DNA of 64,000 nucleotides from Helicobacter sp. (GTDB taxonomy: Bacteria > Campylobacterota > Campylobacteria > Campylobacterales > Helicobacteraceae): positions 1 through 64,000 of the forward strand of contig NZ_JALEIK010000019.1 of the NCBI RefSeq assembly GCF_022770205.1, in the 5' to 3' direction. The notes under the pieces are model-generated. The model saw nothing but the letters and a program-made list of their open reading frames with translations, ran no database searches and had not been told where the DNA came from. The translations under genes were made by a program, and so were the position numbers. Positions 1 to 8,002 of this stretch are shown here, piece by piece (the first letter of the stretch is position 1; the number at the start of each line of letters is the position of its first letter).

Positions 1-1
1 C

Positions 2-139
2 CTAGAGAATAATCCTAGCTTTGAAGATGATATTATTAGCATTGTGCAAGATATTACTAAAAGTGTAGATGCAAAGTATTCTAATGCATCAGGTTATACG
101 GATTCTGCAATAAAAACAAGTTTAGAGATTAGTGTGTAG
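2..139 (+). CDS. C-terminal end of an unidentified protein (5' end outside window)
   Basis: An open frame enters from the left edge and ends at TAG 137-139, giving 45 residues that finish with TSLEISV. The visible part is polar, rich in Ser, Asp and Ile, and shows no membrane segment or motif I recognise. A strong hairpin terminator follows one base after the stop, which supports a real gene ending here. No function can be assigned from this fragment. Confidence 0.5.
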   Translation, partial: LENNPSFEDDIISIVQDITKSVDAKYSNASGYTDSAIKTSLEISV

Positions 140-165
140 GGTGGGCGTAATTGCCCACCTTTGTT
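140..165 (+). terminator. Rho-independent terminator of the left-edge gene
   Basis: GGTGGGC (140-146) pairs perfectly with GCCCACC (153-159) around the six-base loop GTAATT, followed by TTTGTT. This is the most GC-rich hairpin I saw in the window. It lies between the left-edge gene and the stop of the opposite-strand gene at 170, so it probably ends the + transcript. The stem also forms in minus-strand RNA. Confidence 0.8.
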
Positions 166-169
166 AGGG

Positions 170-1237
170 TTATGCCTTTTTCTCACTGACAATATCAATG
201 ATATTATCGCCTACCATTACAGCGATTTTTGCCATATATTCCACAGGGCTTGTAAAGCCAACGCAAGAGCAATTAATTTCACCTAAAATGTAGCGGTCTT
301 TGCCATTTTCATCAGTGTCTAAAATAAAATCTGCTGTCCAAATTAAGGGTAAATCATAGTTTCCAAGCTTAGATTTAATAGAAGGAAGCTGCCCTAAGAA
401 CCAATCTACAAGCTCTTGCCAGTCTTTTGGCTCATCATAGCGGTATTTTGCACCGCTAAAAAGAGTTGCAGAAAAGGCATCGCCACCTTCAGCAGGCTTT
501 TTATGCACGACATACACAGGAGTTTTATAAAGCATTAGGATTCTAATTTCTCCTTCTTTAATGCGCGGAAGGAAAGTCATATCTACAAGCATTCCATTAT
601 CGCCAATGATATATTGCTCACAAAAATCCATAAACTCTCCAAGTTTGCGTTCCTCGCTATGATTATCCTTGGCTTCTGTGCAAATGATTTTTGTATCAAG
701 GGGCAAGGAATCACAAGTGTTATAAGCACCTTCTGCTAATCGCACGCGCCAAATCCCTTCCCCTGTGGAGCCACGATTTTGCTTTAACACTCTCTCACCC
801 TTTGCTAGGCTTTTTGGGAAAGTTTTTTTAAAAGTTTCAATATCATAATACGCATAGGTGTCATCTGGCACAAGTGGAGTGTCTGCAAGCTTTGTTAAAG
901 CATCTTTTGCGCCATAGCCAATCATTGCATCAGGGTGAGGCATACCCACAAGTCCATCAGCACAAAGTTTGCGCAATACTTCAAAGTAAAGTTTTTCTTC
1001 TTTTAGATTTCCCGGATTCACGCGTGAAACATAGCCATCTGCGGTATCTCTTACGCGCTGATAGATTTTATTGCGTTCGTTTTCATTGCGCAAAATATCA
1101 TCGCTAAAAAACACAACTTCTGCATTCCAGCCTTTGTCCTTTAGCGCATTTACCATAGGCATTGTGTCCCTTCTGTATCCATCAGGTCCTTTATCGCTTC
1201 CGCCAACTGCTTCAAAGAAAATAATATTCTTTTTCAT
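170..1237 (-). CDS. ATP-grasp-type protein, Cj0069-like family
   Basis: A soluble 355-residue protein. The middle and C-terminal parts have the look of an ATP-grasp ligase: VLKQNRGSTGEGIWRV resembles the ATP-binding lysine and glycine-rich loop, and the late acidic segment ending in LGEINCSCVGF resembles the Mg-binding DxNxx/EINxS element. It recalls the uncharacterised Campylobacter Cj0069 family. The start has a clear ribosome site (AGGAG, seven bases before ATG). It stands alone, with moaC separated by about 120 bases. The substrate is unknown; a glutathione-synthetase-like or peptide-ligase reaction is possible but only an inference. Confidence 0.55.
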   Translation of the reverse strand: MKKNIIFFEAVGGSDKGPDGYRRDTMPMVNALKDKGWNAEVVFFSDDILRNENERNKIYQRVRDTADGYVSRVNPGNLKEEKLYFEVLRKLCADGLVGMPHPDAMIGYGAKDALTKLADTPLVPDDTYAYYDIETFKKTFPKSLAKGERVLKQNRGSTGEGIWRVRLAEGAYNTCDSLPLDTKIICTEAKDNHSEERKLGEFMDFCEQYIIGDNGMLVDMTFLPRIKEGEIRILMLYKTPVYVVHKKPAEGGDAFSATLFSGAKYRYDEPKDWQELVDWFLGQLPSIKSKLGNYDLPLIWTADFILDTDENGKDRYILGEINCSCVGFTSPVEYMAKIAVMVGDNIIDIVSEKKA

Positions 1238-1357
1238 TAAACACTCCTAATTTTGTAATCTTTGAGTTTCTGATAATAGTAAAATTTGGCTTATAGACAT
1301 ACAAAAATTATAATTTATAAGTAATTTTTAAGTTTTATGTTACAAAAATTTGCACTT

Positions 1358-1837
1358 TTAAGTGTTTTTGCGCATAAAATTCCCATTTTTACCTCCCTTT
1401 TTTTCTAAGAGGCAAATTTCGCTTAAAACCATTGTTTTATCAAGGGATTTTACCATATCATAAATGGTGAGAAGTCCGATATTTACGCCCATTAACGCTT
1501 CCATTTCTACGCCTGTTTGTCCAAAGGTTTTAGCACACACTTCTAAAACAAAGGCATTTTCGCTTTCAAGCTCTGTAATATTGCATTTCACACTGCTTAA
1601 AAAAAGCGGATGGCACATAGGAATTAGCTCTGAAGTGCGTTTTGAGCCCATAATTGCAGCGATGATTGCAGTTTGCAGCACTGCTCCTTTTTTGACATTT
1701 TGTTCTTTAATCGCATTAAATGCTTCTTTGTTCATTGTGATTTTACCACTAGCAATTGCCTCTCTTTGTGTGGAATCCTTTGTGGAAATATCTACCATTT
1801 TTGGGTTTTGGCGTGTATCTAAATGCGTGAGTTCCAT
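1358..1837 (-). CDS. moaC: Cyclic pyranopterin monophosphate synthase MoaC
   Basis: MoaC converts 3',8-cyclo-7,8-dihydro-GTP to cyclic pyranopterin monophosphate, an early step of molybdenum cofactor synthesis. The 159-residue protein contains the family signature regions KMVDIS near the start, [15 protein letters not shown] in the middle, and [20 protein letters not shown] with the catalytic Lys region. I start at ATG 1837 because AAAGGA lies at the right spacing there and the product then has normal MoaC length. An upstream in-frame start would add 17 atypical residues. It is divergent from the transporter gene that follows. Confidence 0.93.
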   Translation of the reverse strand: MELTHLDTRQNPKMVDISTKDSTQREAIASGKITMNKEAFNAIKEQNVKKGAVLQTAIIAAIMGSKRTSELIPMCHPLFLSSVKCNITELESENAFVLEVCAKTFGQTGVEMEALMGVNIGLLTIYDMVKSLDKTMVLSEICLLEKKGGKNGNFMRKNT

Positions 1838-1941
1838 TTTTATCCTTTCAAGAAGTTTGTAAAACATAATTTTGTCATTTTTTAGCATTTTTGGGAATGC
1901 GTTTAAGGGTTTGGATTGCTAAGAATTAGGTGGCAATTTGC

Positions 1942-1947
1942 TATAAT
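1942..1947 (+). promoter_or_regulatory. -10 element of the EamA transporter promoter
   Basis: A perfect TATAAT in the context TTTGCTATAATGCG lies about 30 bases before the chosen ATG. Campylobacterota promoters typically have a strong -10 and poorly conserved -35, which fits. No clear -35 hexamer is visible. Confidence 0.6.
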
Positions 1948-1976
1948 GCGCCTTTATTTTGGACTTTAAAAGAGAA

Positions 1977-2882
1977 ATGATGTCTAAAAGTGTTGTGTTT
2001 TCTATTTTATTGGTTTGTGCGATGTTGTTTTGGGGAGCATCTTGGCCTAGTAGTAAGGTTCTTGTAGGTTATACTGGTGCAGATGTGATTACATTTTGGC
2101 GTTTCTTTTTTGCGCTTTTAGCTTCTATTCCCCTTGTGATTGCCCTTAGGATTCCACTTAAAATTGATGGTAAGGCATTTAAATTTTTACTCATTGCTAC
2201 GGTGTTAAATTGTTTATATTCCTTAATGTTTTTTGTGGGATTAAATTATGGTAGCGCAGGAAAGGGTGGTGTGCTTGTAACAACGATGACCCCTGTGTTT
2301 GTGTATGTTTTAACCTTTTGGCTTTATAAAACCCAAAAAGATAGCAGCAAAGTGATGCGAGGTAATGAGATTTTAGGATTAATTTTAGGCGTGTTGGCTG
2401 GAATTTGCTTATTAGATTTAGGAAATTTACAGACACTTTTTAGCAAATTTAATGTCTTTTTTGTGCTGTGTGCGTTGGATTGGGCAATTTTAACATTGGT
2501 GTGCCAGCGTGTTAGAATCCATCCTGTTGCAATAAATTTTTACATTACGCTTTTTAGTGCGGTGTTGTTTTCTCCTATTTTTTTGATGCAATCTGCAATG
2601 CTAGAGATTTTTAGCTTTGATTTGCGCTTTTGGTGTATGCTTTTAATCATTGCTGTGCTTTCAACTGCTATTGGAACAAGCATTTATTATATGGGAATTG
2701 CACAAGTTGGCGCACAAAAGGCAAGCTCTTACCCGCTTTTAGTGCCTGTGTTTGCACTAGTGACTAGCTTTTTAATTTTAGGAGAGATTCCAAGTGTTTT
2801 AACGCTAATAGGTGGGTGCATTGCAATTTTTGCGATTTATCTTATTAATCTTTATAAACCTAAGCAATCTAGGAATCTTTAA
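1977..2882 (+). CDS. EamA/DMT-family membrane transporter
   Basis: A 301-residue protein with about ten hydrophobic helices and two internally repeated EamA halves. The first has the typical FWGASWPSSKV and FWRFFFALLASIPL motifs; the second ends in PLLVPVFALVTSFLILGE. DMT proteins of this size export or exchange metabolites or amino acids across the inner membrane, but the substrate cannot be read from sequence. Start choice: ATG ATG at 1977/1980 follows AAAAGAGA, whereas the longer TTG start at 1959 would lie nearly at the predicted transcription start. It is followed 15 bases later by the dsbB-like gene, so the two may be cotranscribed. Confidence 0.85.
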   Translation: MMSKSVVFSILLVCAMLFWGASWPSSKVLVGYTGADVITFWRFFFALLASIPLVIALRIPLKIDGKAFKFLLIATVLNCLYSLMFFVGLNYGSAGKGGVLVTTMTPVFVYVLTFWLYKTQKDSSKVMRGNEILGLILGVLAGICLLDLGNLQTLFSKFNVFFVLCALDWAILTLVCQRVRIHPVAINFYITLFSAVLFSPIFLMQSAMLEIFSFDLRFWCMLLIIAVLSTAIGTSIYYMGIAQVGAQKASSYPLLVPVFALVTSFLILGEIPSVLTLIGGCIAIFAIYLINLYKPKQSRNL

Positions 2883-2897
2883 ATCAAAGGTGAGTGA

Positions 2898-3533
2898 ATG
2901 CAGAATCCTAAGAGTTTTTTGGAAATTTTAAGTTTTAGTCAAAAGCGTTGTGTTTGGATTGCATTTGCTGTTTTTGCGTTTTTAATTGTGGCGTTTTCGC
3001 ATTTTGTGTTGCAAGAATATTTGTTTTTGCAGCCTTGTGAGCAATGCGTGTATATCCGCTATGCCTTTATTGTGCTAGGACTTGGTTGCTGTGTGATTGC
3101 GCTTTCTCCTAGAAGTATTTTTGGGCTTTTTGGGATTTTCATTTGTGCTTATGCGCTTGCTAGGGGAGTTTTAGCGGCATTTATGCTAAAGGGAATCCAA
3201 AACGCATTGCAGAGTGAAACTTTTGTTTTTGGATTAAAAGGCTGTTCGCTTAATCCAAAATTTGATTTTAATCTTCCGCTTGATGTTTGGATTCCAACTC
3301 TTTTTGCTCCTAGTGGCTTTTGTGGAATGGATTTGCCTATGCTAAATAGAATCCAAATGCTATCGCCTATGCAAGAGTGGTTTGTTGCTTTGTATGCAGA
3401 TGGTTGGTATCTCATTCCAACATTGAAGTTTGGAACAATGGCGGAGTGTGCATTGTTTATTTTTGTGGTTTATGGAGTTGGAATCGGAATTTTATTTTTG
3501 ACAAATTTCTATAAAAAGTCAAATAAAATTTAA
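2898..3533 (+). CDS. dsbI: DsbB/DsbI-type disulfide bond formation membrane protein
   Basis: A 211-residue membrane protein with several transmembrane helices and the two cysteine pairs of the DsbB family: C47-E-Q-C50 in the first periplasmic loop, and C116 with C142 in the second. The enzyme would reoxidise a periplasmic DsbA-type thiol oxidase and pass electrons to quinone. It resembles the Campylobacter/Helicobacter DsbI branch, but the small partner gene dba found next to Campylobacter dsbI is not visible. The neighbouring cytochrome bd operon may simply share the quinone pool. Confidence 0.8.
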   Translation: MQNPKSFLEILSFSQKRCVWIAFAVFAFLIVAFSHFVLQEYLFLQPCEQCVYIRYAFIVLGLGCCVIALSPRSIFGLFGIFICAYALARGVLAAFMLKGIQNALQSETFVFGLKGCSLNPKFDFNLPLDVWIPTLFAPSGFCGMDLPMLNRIQMLSPMQEWFVALYADGWYLIPTLKFGTMAECALFIFVVYGVGIGILFLTNFYKKSNKI

Positions 3534-3602
3534 CCAAAATTTATTATTAAGCGTTTAACAAGTTATATTTACCTAAAATCGCTGTTTTTGATAAGGAAAA
3601 TT

Positions 3603-3809
3603 ATGAATTTGCTTAAAAATATTGTGTTGTTTTATAGGGATGGGTTTAGAAATATGCAGCTTGGTAAAACCTTGTGGCTTGTAATTTTCATTAAACTTTT
3701 TGTGATGTTTGCTGTGCTTAAAGTCTTTATTTATGACACTTCATTGCGAAATTTTGAGACACAAGAAGCAAAGAGTGATTTTGTTTTAGAAAATCTTACA
3801 AAGGAGTAA
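3603..3809 (+). CDS. Small DUF4492 membrane protein preceding cydAB
   Basis: A 68-residue protein with one central hydrophobic segment (LWLVIFIKLFVMFAVLKVFIY) after a basic, amphipathic N-terminus. It matches the DUF4492 family, known as a small protein encoded just before cytochrome bd genes in Campylobacterota and Bacteroidetes. It ends one base before cydA, so translational coupling is likely. The ATG at 3603 follows AAGGAAAATT; the alternative upstream ATT/ATA codons have no ribosome site. Its role is presumed to be assembly or stability of the oxidase, by position only. Confidence 0.8.
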   Translation: MNLLKNIVLFYRDGFRNMQLGKTLWLVIFIKLFVMFAVLKVFIYDTSLRNFETQEAKSDFVLENLTKE

Positions 3810-3810
3810 A

Positions 3811-5328
3811 ATGGAATTAAGTGTGGATTGGAGCAGGGCGCAGTTTGCACTCACTGCGATTTATCATTTTTTATTTGTGCCTTTAACGCTTGGGCTTTCT
3901 TTTATCATTGCGATTATGGAAAGCATTTATGTTAAAACGGGTGATGAAGAGTGGAAAAGAATTACTAAGTTTTGGCTCACACTTTTTGGGATTAACTTTG
4001 CTATTGGTGTGGCAACGGGCATTATTATGGAGTTTGAGTTTGGCACAAATTGGGCAAATTATAGTTGGTTTGTGGGAGATATTTTTGGTGCACCGCTAGC
4101 TGTTGAAGGGATTTTTGCTTTTTTCTTAGAGGCAACATTTTTTGCTGTGATGTTCTTTGGTTGGAATCGCGTTTCAAAAAGATTCCATTTAATCTCTACT
4201 TGGCTTGTGGCAATTGGAAGTAATATCAGTGCATTTTGGATTCTAGTGGCAAATGGTTGGATGCAATATCCTGTTGGCACGCTATTTAATCCGGATACTG
4301 CAAGAAATGAAATGACAAGCTTTTTAGAGGTGGCACTCTCTCCTGTGGCGGTGTCTAAATTTTTGCACACAATTGCTAGCGGATATGTGATTTCTGCCCT
4401 TTTTGTAATGGGAATTAGTGCTTGGTATTTGCTAAGGGGTAGGCATTTTATGGAGGCGAAAAAAAGTTTGGTTGTGGGGGCTTCTTTTGGGCTTTTGACT
4501 TCTATTTTCTTATTCTTTAGTGGCGATGAGAGTGCTTATCAAGTGACGCAAAAACAGCCGATGAAGCTTGCAGCAATGGAAGGGATTTATGAAGGAGAAC
4601 ACAGAGCGGGGCTTGTGGCGTTTGGAATCTTAAACCCTAACAAAAAGCCCGGTGATGATGAGAATGTGTTTTTATTTGACTTTACGATTCCTTATGCACT
4701 TTCAATTCTAGGGCAAAGGGATACAGAAGGCTTTATTGCAGGGATTGATGATTTGCTTTATGGAAATGAAGAAAAAGGGATTCCACCAATGGATGCTAGG
4801 ATTCAAAGTGGACAATTAGCCGTGCAAGCATTGAAAGATTATAAGGCGGCAAAGGCGGAGAATAACACGGCTTTAATGCAAGAATCACGCGCAATTTTAC
4901 AAGCAAATATGCATAACTTTGGCTATGGATATTTGGAGAATAAAGAACAAGCAGTGCCCCCTGTTGCTTTAACCTTTTATAGCTTCCATTTAATGGTAGC
5001 ACTTGGAAGTTTTTTCTTTATCTTATTTATTGTTGTGTTATATCTTGCAATGGCAAATCGCATAGAGAGATTTAGAAAAATTCTTTGGCTTTGTGTGATA
5101 GCGATTCCGCTAGGTTATGTTGCAGCAGAAGCAGGTTGGATTGTTGCGGAAGTTGGCAGACAACCTTGGGCGATTCAAGATTTAATGCCAGTGCATATTG
5201 CTGCAACAAAGCTTTCACACATTGATGTGCAAATTTCATTCTTTATTTTTCTTGTGTTATTTACCGCTTTGCTGATTGCAGAGCTTGGGATTATGACAAA
5301 ACAAATCAAAAAAGGCTTTGCCCATTAA
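3811..5328 (+). CDS. cydA: Cytochrome bd-type quinol oxidase subunit I
   Basis: CydA carries the haem groups and quinol site of the bd oxidase, reducing O2 to water at the inner membrane, typically under low oxygen. The 505-residue protein starts MELSVDWSRAQFALTAIYHF with His19 at the expected haem ligand position. A second conserved His lies in KFLHTIASGY and the Met ligand in SFHLMVALG. The quinol loop region with KQPMKLAAMEG is present. The sequence is close to the cyanide-insensitive (Cio) type reported in Campylobacter, so cioA is an alternative symbol. The gene lies between the DUF4492 protein and cydB with almost no spacing. Confidence 0.93.
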   Translation: MELSVDWSRAQFALTAIYHFLFVPLTLGLSFIIAIMESIYVKTGDEEWKRITKFWLTLFGINFAIGVATGIIMEFEFGTNWANYSWFVGDIFGAPLAVEGIFAFFLEATFFAVMFFGWNRVSKRFHLISTWLVAIGSNISAFWILVANGWMQYPVGTLFNPDTARNEMTSFLEVALSPVAVSKFLHTIASGYVISALFVMGISAWYLLRGRHFMEAKKSLVVGASFGLLTSIFLFFSGDESAYQVTQKQPMKLAAMEGIYEGEHRAGLVAFGILNPNKKPGDDENVFLFDFTIPYALSILGQRDTEGFIAGIDDLLYGNEEKGIPPMDARIQSGQLAVQALKDYKAAKAENNTALMQESRAILQANMHNFGYGYLENKEQAVPPVALTFYSFHLMVALGSFFFILFIVVLYLAMANRIERFRKILWLCVIAIPLGYVAAEAGWIVAEVGRQPWAIQDLMPVHIAATKLSHIDVQISFFIFLVLFTALLIAELGIMTKQIKKGFAH

Positions 5329-5341
5329 TAAAGGAGGATGG

Positions 5342-6457
5342 ATGTTTTTTGGATTAGAACACGCTAGCTTGCAGGTGTATTGGTGGATTATCTTAAGTTT
5401 GCTTGGTGGATTGCTTGTATTTATGTTTTTTGTGCAAGGCGGGCAGGGATTGATGGATAAACTATCAAGCAATGCAGAAGAAAAAACGCTTTTAATTAAT
5501 TGTTTAGGGAGAAAATGGGAGCTTGGTTTTACGACGCTTGTAGTTTTTGGTGGAGCTGCATTTGCGGCGTTTCCGCTGTTTTATAGCACGAGTTTTGGAG
5601 GGGCTTATTGGGTTTGGCTTGCGATTTTATTTTGTTTTATTTTGCAGGCTGTGAGTTATGAATACAGAAAAAAAGAAGGCAATTTTTTAGGGAGTAGAAC
5701 TTATGAGATTTTTTTAAAAATCAATGGAATTTTGGGTGTGTTTTTGATTGGTGTGGCAGTTAGCACATTTTTTGCAGGTTCAGAATTTGTGTTAGATGAA
5801 AATCGTTTTGTAGAATGGAAGGGTGCTTTTAGGGGCTTAGAGCAGCTTGCTAACCCTTTTAACTATCTTTTAGGAATTGCACTTGTGTTTTTAAGCAGAA
5901 TTCTAGCAGAGAGTTATTTTGTAAATGCGATTGATAATGCGCAAATTGTAGAGAGAGCTAGAAAAGATATGTTAATGAATACACTTTTATTTTTGCCCTT
6001 CTTTTTAGGATTCCTTGCTTGGATTTGCTTAAAAGATGGGTTTTTTGTAGATAGTGCTGGGGTTGTGAGTTTGCAGCCTTATGTGTATTTGCAGAATTTT
6101 TGGGATAATCCTATTCTTTTGGCGATGTTGCTTGTAGGAGTTGTGCTAGTGCTTGGTGGAATCTATGGAAGTCTAAAATGCACAAAAGGGATTTTTCTAC
6201 TAGGTGTTGGCGTGGTGCTTAGTGTAATGTCAGTTTTCTTAAATGTGGGCTTAGGGAATAGCGCATTTTATCCTTCAACAACGGATTTACAAAGCTCACT
6301 TACAATTGCTAATGCAAGCTCTAGTTATTACACGCTTAGTGTTATGGGATATGTGAGCTTATTTGTGCCTTTTGTTCTTTGGTATATTGTGTATGTTTGG
6401 AGAGTTATGGATTCTAAAAAACTTTCTGCTGATGATTTAGACGACCATTCTTATTAA
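5342..6457 (+). CDS. cydB: Cytochrome bd-type quinol oxidase subunit II
   Basis: A 371-residue membrane protein of the CydB family with about nine transmembrane helices. The opening QVYWWIILSLLGGLLVFMFFVQGGQ and the later AVSTFFAGSEFVLDE and SSSYYTLSVMGYVSLFVPFVLWYIVYVW segments are typical. I start at ATG 5342 because AAAGGAGGATGG sits directly upstream; an earlier TTG would place that ribosome site inside the gene. It follows cydA by 13 bases and is followed by a 44-residue membrane peptide, giving a four-gene oxidase operon. Confidence 0.92.
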   Translation: MFFGLEHASLQVYWWIILSLLGGLLVFMFFVQGGQGLMDKLSSNAEEKTLLINCLGRKWELGFTTLVVFGGAAFAAFPLFYSTSFGGAYWVWLAILFCFILQAVSYEYRKKEGNFLGSRTYEIFLKINGILGVFLIGVAVSTFFAGSEFVLDENRFVEWKGAFRGLEQLANPFNYLLGIALVFLSRILAESYFVNAIDNAQIVERARKDMLMNTLLFLPFFLGFLAWICLKDGFFVDSAGVVSLQPYVYLQNFWDNPILLAMLLVGVVLVLGGIYGSLKCTKGIFLLGVGVVLSVMSVFLNVGLGNSAFYPSTTDLQSSLTIANASSSYYTLSVMGYVSLFVPFVLWYIVYVWRVMDSKKLSADDLDDHSY

Positions 6458-6466
6458 GGAGAGTTT

Positions 6467-6601
6467 ATGGTTTATACATTTTTTTTAATTTTGTTGTGGC
6501 CTTTGGTGATTTTTCTCTGTTACAAATTTATATTTCTAAACATAAATGAGCTAAAAAGTAACACACAAGAATGTGATGCAAACAATCAAAATGAAGGATA
6601 A
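6467..6601 (+). CDS. 44-residue membrane peptide after cydB (CydX-like position)
   Basis: A small gene with a good ribosome site (AAGGAGAG, then TTT ATG), starting nine bases after the cydB stop. The peptide begins MVYTFFLILLWPLVIFLCYKF, a single hydrophobic segment, and ends with a polar tail of about 20 residues. In other bacteria a very small one-helix subunit (CydX, CydS) is encoded at this position and stabilises the haem site of the bd oxidase. I see no clear CydX sequence motif, so the resemblance is in size, topology and position only. A weak hairpin follows the stop. Confidence 0.7.
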   Translation: MVYTFFLILLWPLVIFLCYKFIFLNINELKSNTQECDANNQNEG

Positions 6602-6602
6602 T

Positions 6603-6630
6603 AACGCCTATATTATCGGCGTTTCTTAAG
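6603..6630 (+). terminator. Hairpin after the cytochrome bd operon
   Basis: AACGCC (6603-6608) pairs with GGCGTT (6618-6623) around a nine-base loop, followed by TCTTAAGTTTTA. The stem is short and the T-run is interrupted, so this may be a weak terminator. Its position right after the last small gene supports an operon boundary. Confidence 0.45.
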
Positions 6631-6733
6631 TTTTATTCCCTGAGGTAAGCACTTATTTTAAAACTTTTTAATAATTTTTATATAGAAAAAGTTATACGAT
6701 ATTTGAAAATTTTAAGAGACTAAGGAGAACTTG

Positions 6734-8002
6734 ATGGAAAGTTTAACGCAAAGAAGGATTGCAGCGACACCAAAGGCGATAGGTATTGCTTGTGATTGGT
6801 TCGTGGAGGAAGCAAATAATGCTACACTAAAAAGCACAGATGGCAGGGAGATTATAGATTTTGCTTCTGGTATTGCTGTTTTAAATGTGGGGCATAGGCA
6901 TCCAAGAGTAATAGAGGCAGTGAAGAAGCAATTGGATAAATTTACGCATACTGCCTATCAGGTTAGTCCTTATGAAAGTTATGTGGAATTAGCAGAAAAG
7001 ATTAATCAGCTTGCACCTATTGATGGGAAGAAAAAGACTTGCTTTTTTACCACAGGTGGCGAGGCAACAGAAAATGCGATTAAAGTGGCAAAGGCATATA
7101 CGAAACGCTATGGAGTGATAGCTTTTGGTGGGTCTTTTCATGGACGCACATCTATGGCTGTGAGTATGACAGGTAAAGTTGTCCCTTATAAAGCAGAGAT
7201 TGGGATTGGAATGCCCGGGGTGTATCACGCTCTTTATCCTAATGCTCTCCATAATGTAAGCACGCAAGATGCAATTAAAAGTTTAGAGCATATTTGTAAA
7301 AGCTCCATTTCTCCTTATGATGTTGCGGCGATTATTTTTGAGCCTGTGCAAGGAGAGGGGGGGTTTAATCCTGCTCCTAAGGATTTTGTTCAAGCATTAA
7401 GAGAATTTTGCGATACGCATAACATTGTTTTAATCGCTGATGAAGTGCAAACAGGTTTTGCTAGAACAGGAAAAACTTTTGCAATGGAGCATTTTGGTGT
7501 GAGTGCGGATATTATCTGTATGGCTAAGAGTTTAGGTGGAGGATTTCCTATTTCTGGTATTGTTGGTAAAGAAGGGATTATGGATGCACAAAATCCCGGT
7601 GGAATGGGAGGAACTTATGCGGGAAGTCCTCTTGCAACAACGGCTGCGTTAGAAGTGTTGAAAATCATTGAGGAAGAGCATTTAAATCAGAAAGCTGAGA
7701 CATTGGGTAATCAGCTAAAAACTAGATTAAAGCGTTTAAAGACTGAGGAGAATATTCAAGAGATTGCTGAGATTAGAGGGCTTGGCTCTATGGTGGGTGT
7801 AGAGTTTTTTAGAAATGGTGAGCCTAGTGCAGATTTGGCTAAGGCTATCCAAAAAGAAGCGATGGATAGGAATTTACTGCTTTTGACTTGTGGTTCTTAT
7901 GGGAATGTTATTAGATTCTTATATCCTTTAACGATTCCGCAAGAACAATTTGATAAAGCATTGGAAATTGTTTGTGAATCTATTAAAAAGGCTGTGCAAT
8001 GA
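6734..8002 (+). CDS. gabT: 4-aminobutyrate / 5-aminovalerate aminotransferase
   Basis: A class III PLP-dependent aminotransferase of 422 residues. It transfers the omega-amino group of GABA, and often of 5-aminovalerate, to 2-oxoglutarate, giving succinate or glutarate semialdehyde. DEVQTGFARTG contains the cofactor-binding Asp region and MAKSLGGGFPISG the Schiff-base Lys. ATG 6734 follows AAGGAGAACTTG; the TTG three bases earlier is less likely. It overlaps gabD by four bases (ATGA). With csiD and lhgO downstream, 5-aminovalerate is a plausible natural substrate. A run of seven G at 7357-7363 lies in frame in a Gly-Glu-Gly-Gly stretch. GGAATC-type motifs are scarce here compared with the rest of the window. 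Confidence 0.9.
   Translation: MESLTQRRIAATPKAIGIACDWFVEEANNATLKSTDGREIIDFASGIAVLNVGHRHPRVIEAVKKQLDKFTHTAYQVSPYESYVELAEKINQLAPIDGKKKTCFFTTGGEATENAIKVAKAYTKRYGVIAFGGSFHGRTSMAVSMTGKVVPYKAEIGIGMPGVYHALYPNALHNVSTQDAIKSLEHICKSSISPYDVAAIIFEPVQGEGGFNPAPKDFVQALREFCDTHNIVLIADEVQTGFARTGKTFAMEHFGVSADIICMAKSLGGGFPISGIVGKEGIMDAQNPGGMGGTYAGSPLATTAALEVLKIIEEEHLNQKAETLGNQLKTRLKRLKTEENIQEIAEIRGLGSMVGVEFFRNGEPSADLAKAIQKEAMDRNLLLLTCGSYGNVIRFLYPLTIPQEQFDKALEIVCESIKKAVQ

Noticed and set aside
7357-7363. Run of seven G in gabT as a phase-variation tract
   Set aside because: Campylobacterota contingency tracts are usually eight or more bases. A run of equal length (52755-52761, C7) lies in the essential gene rho, and both encode conserved Gly-Gly in frame.
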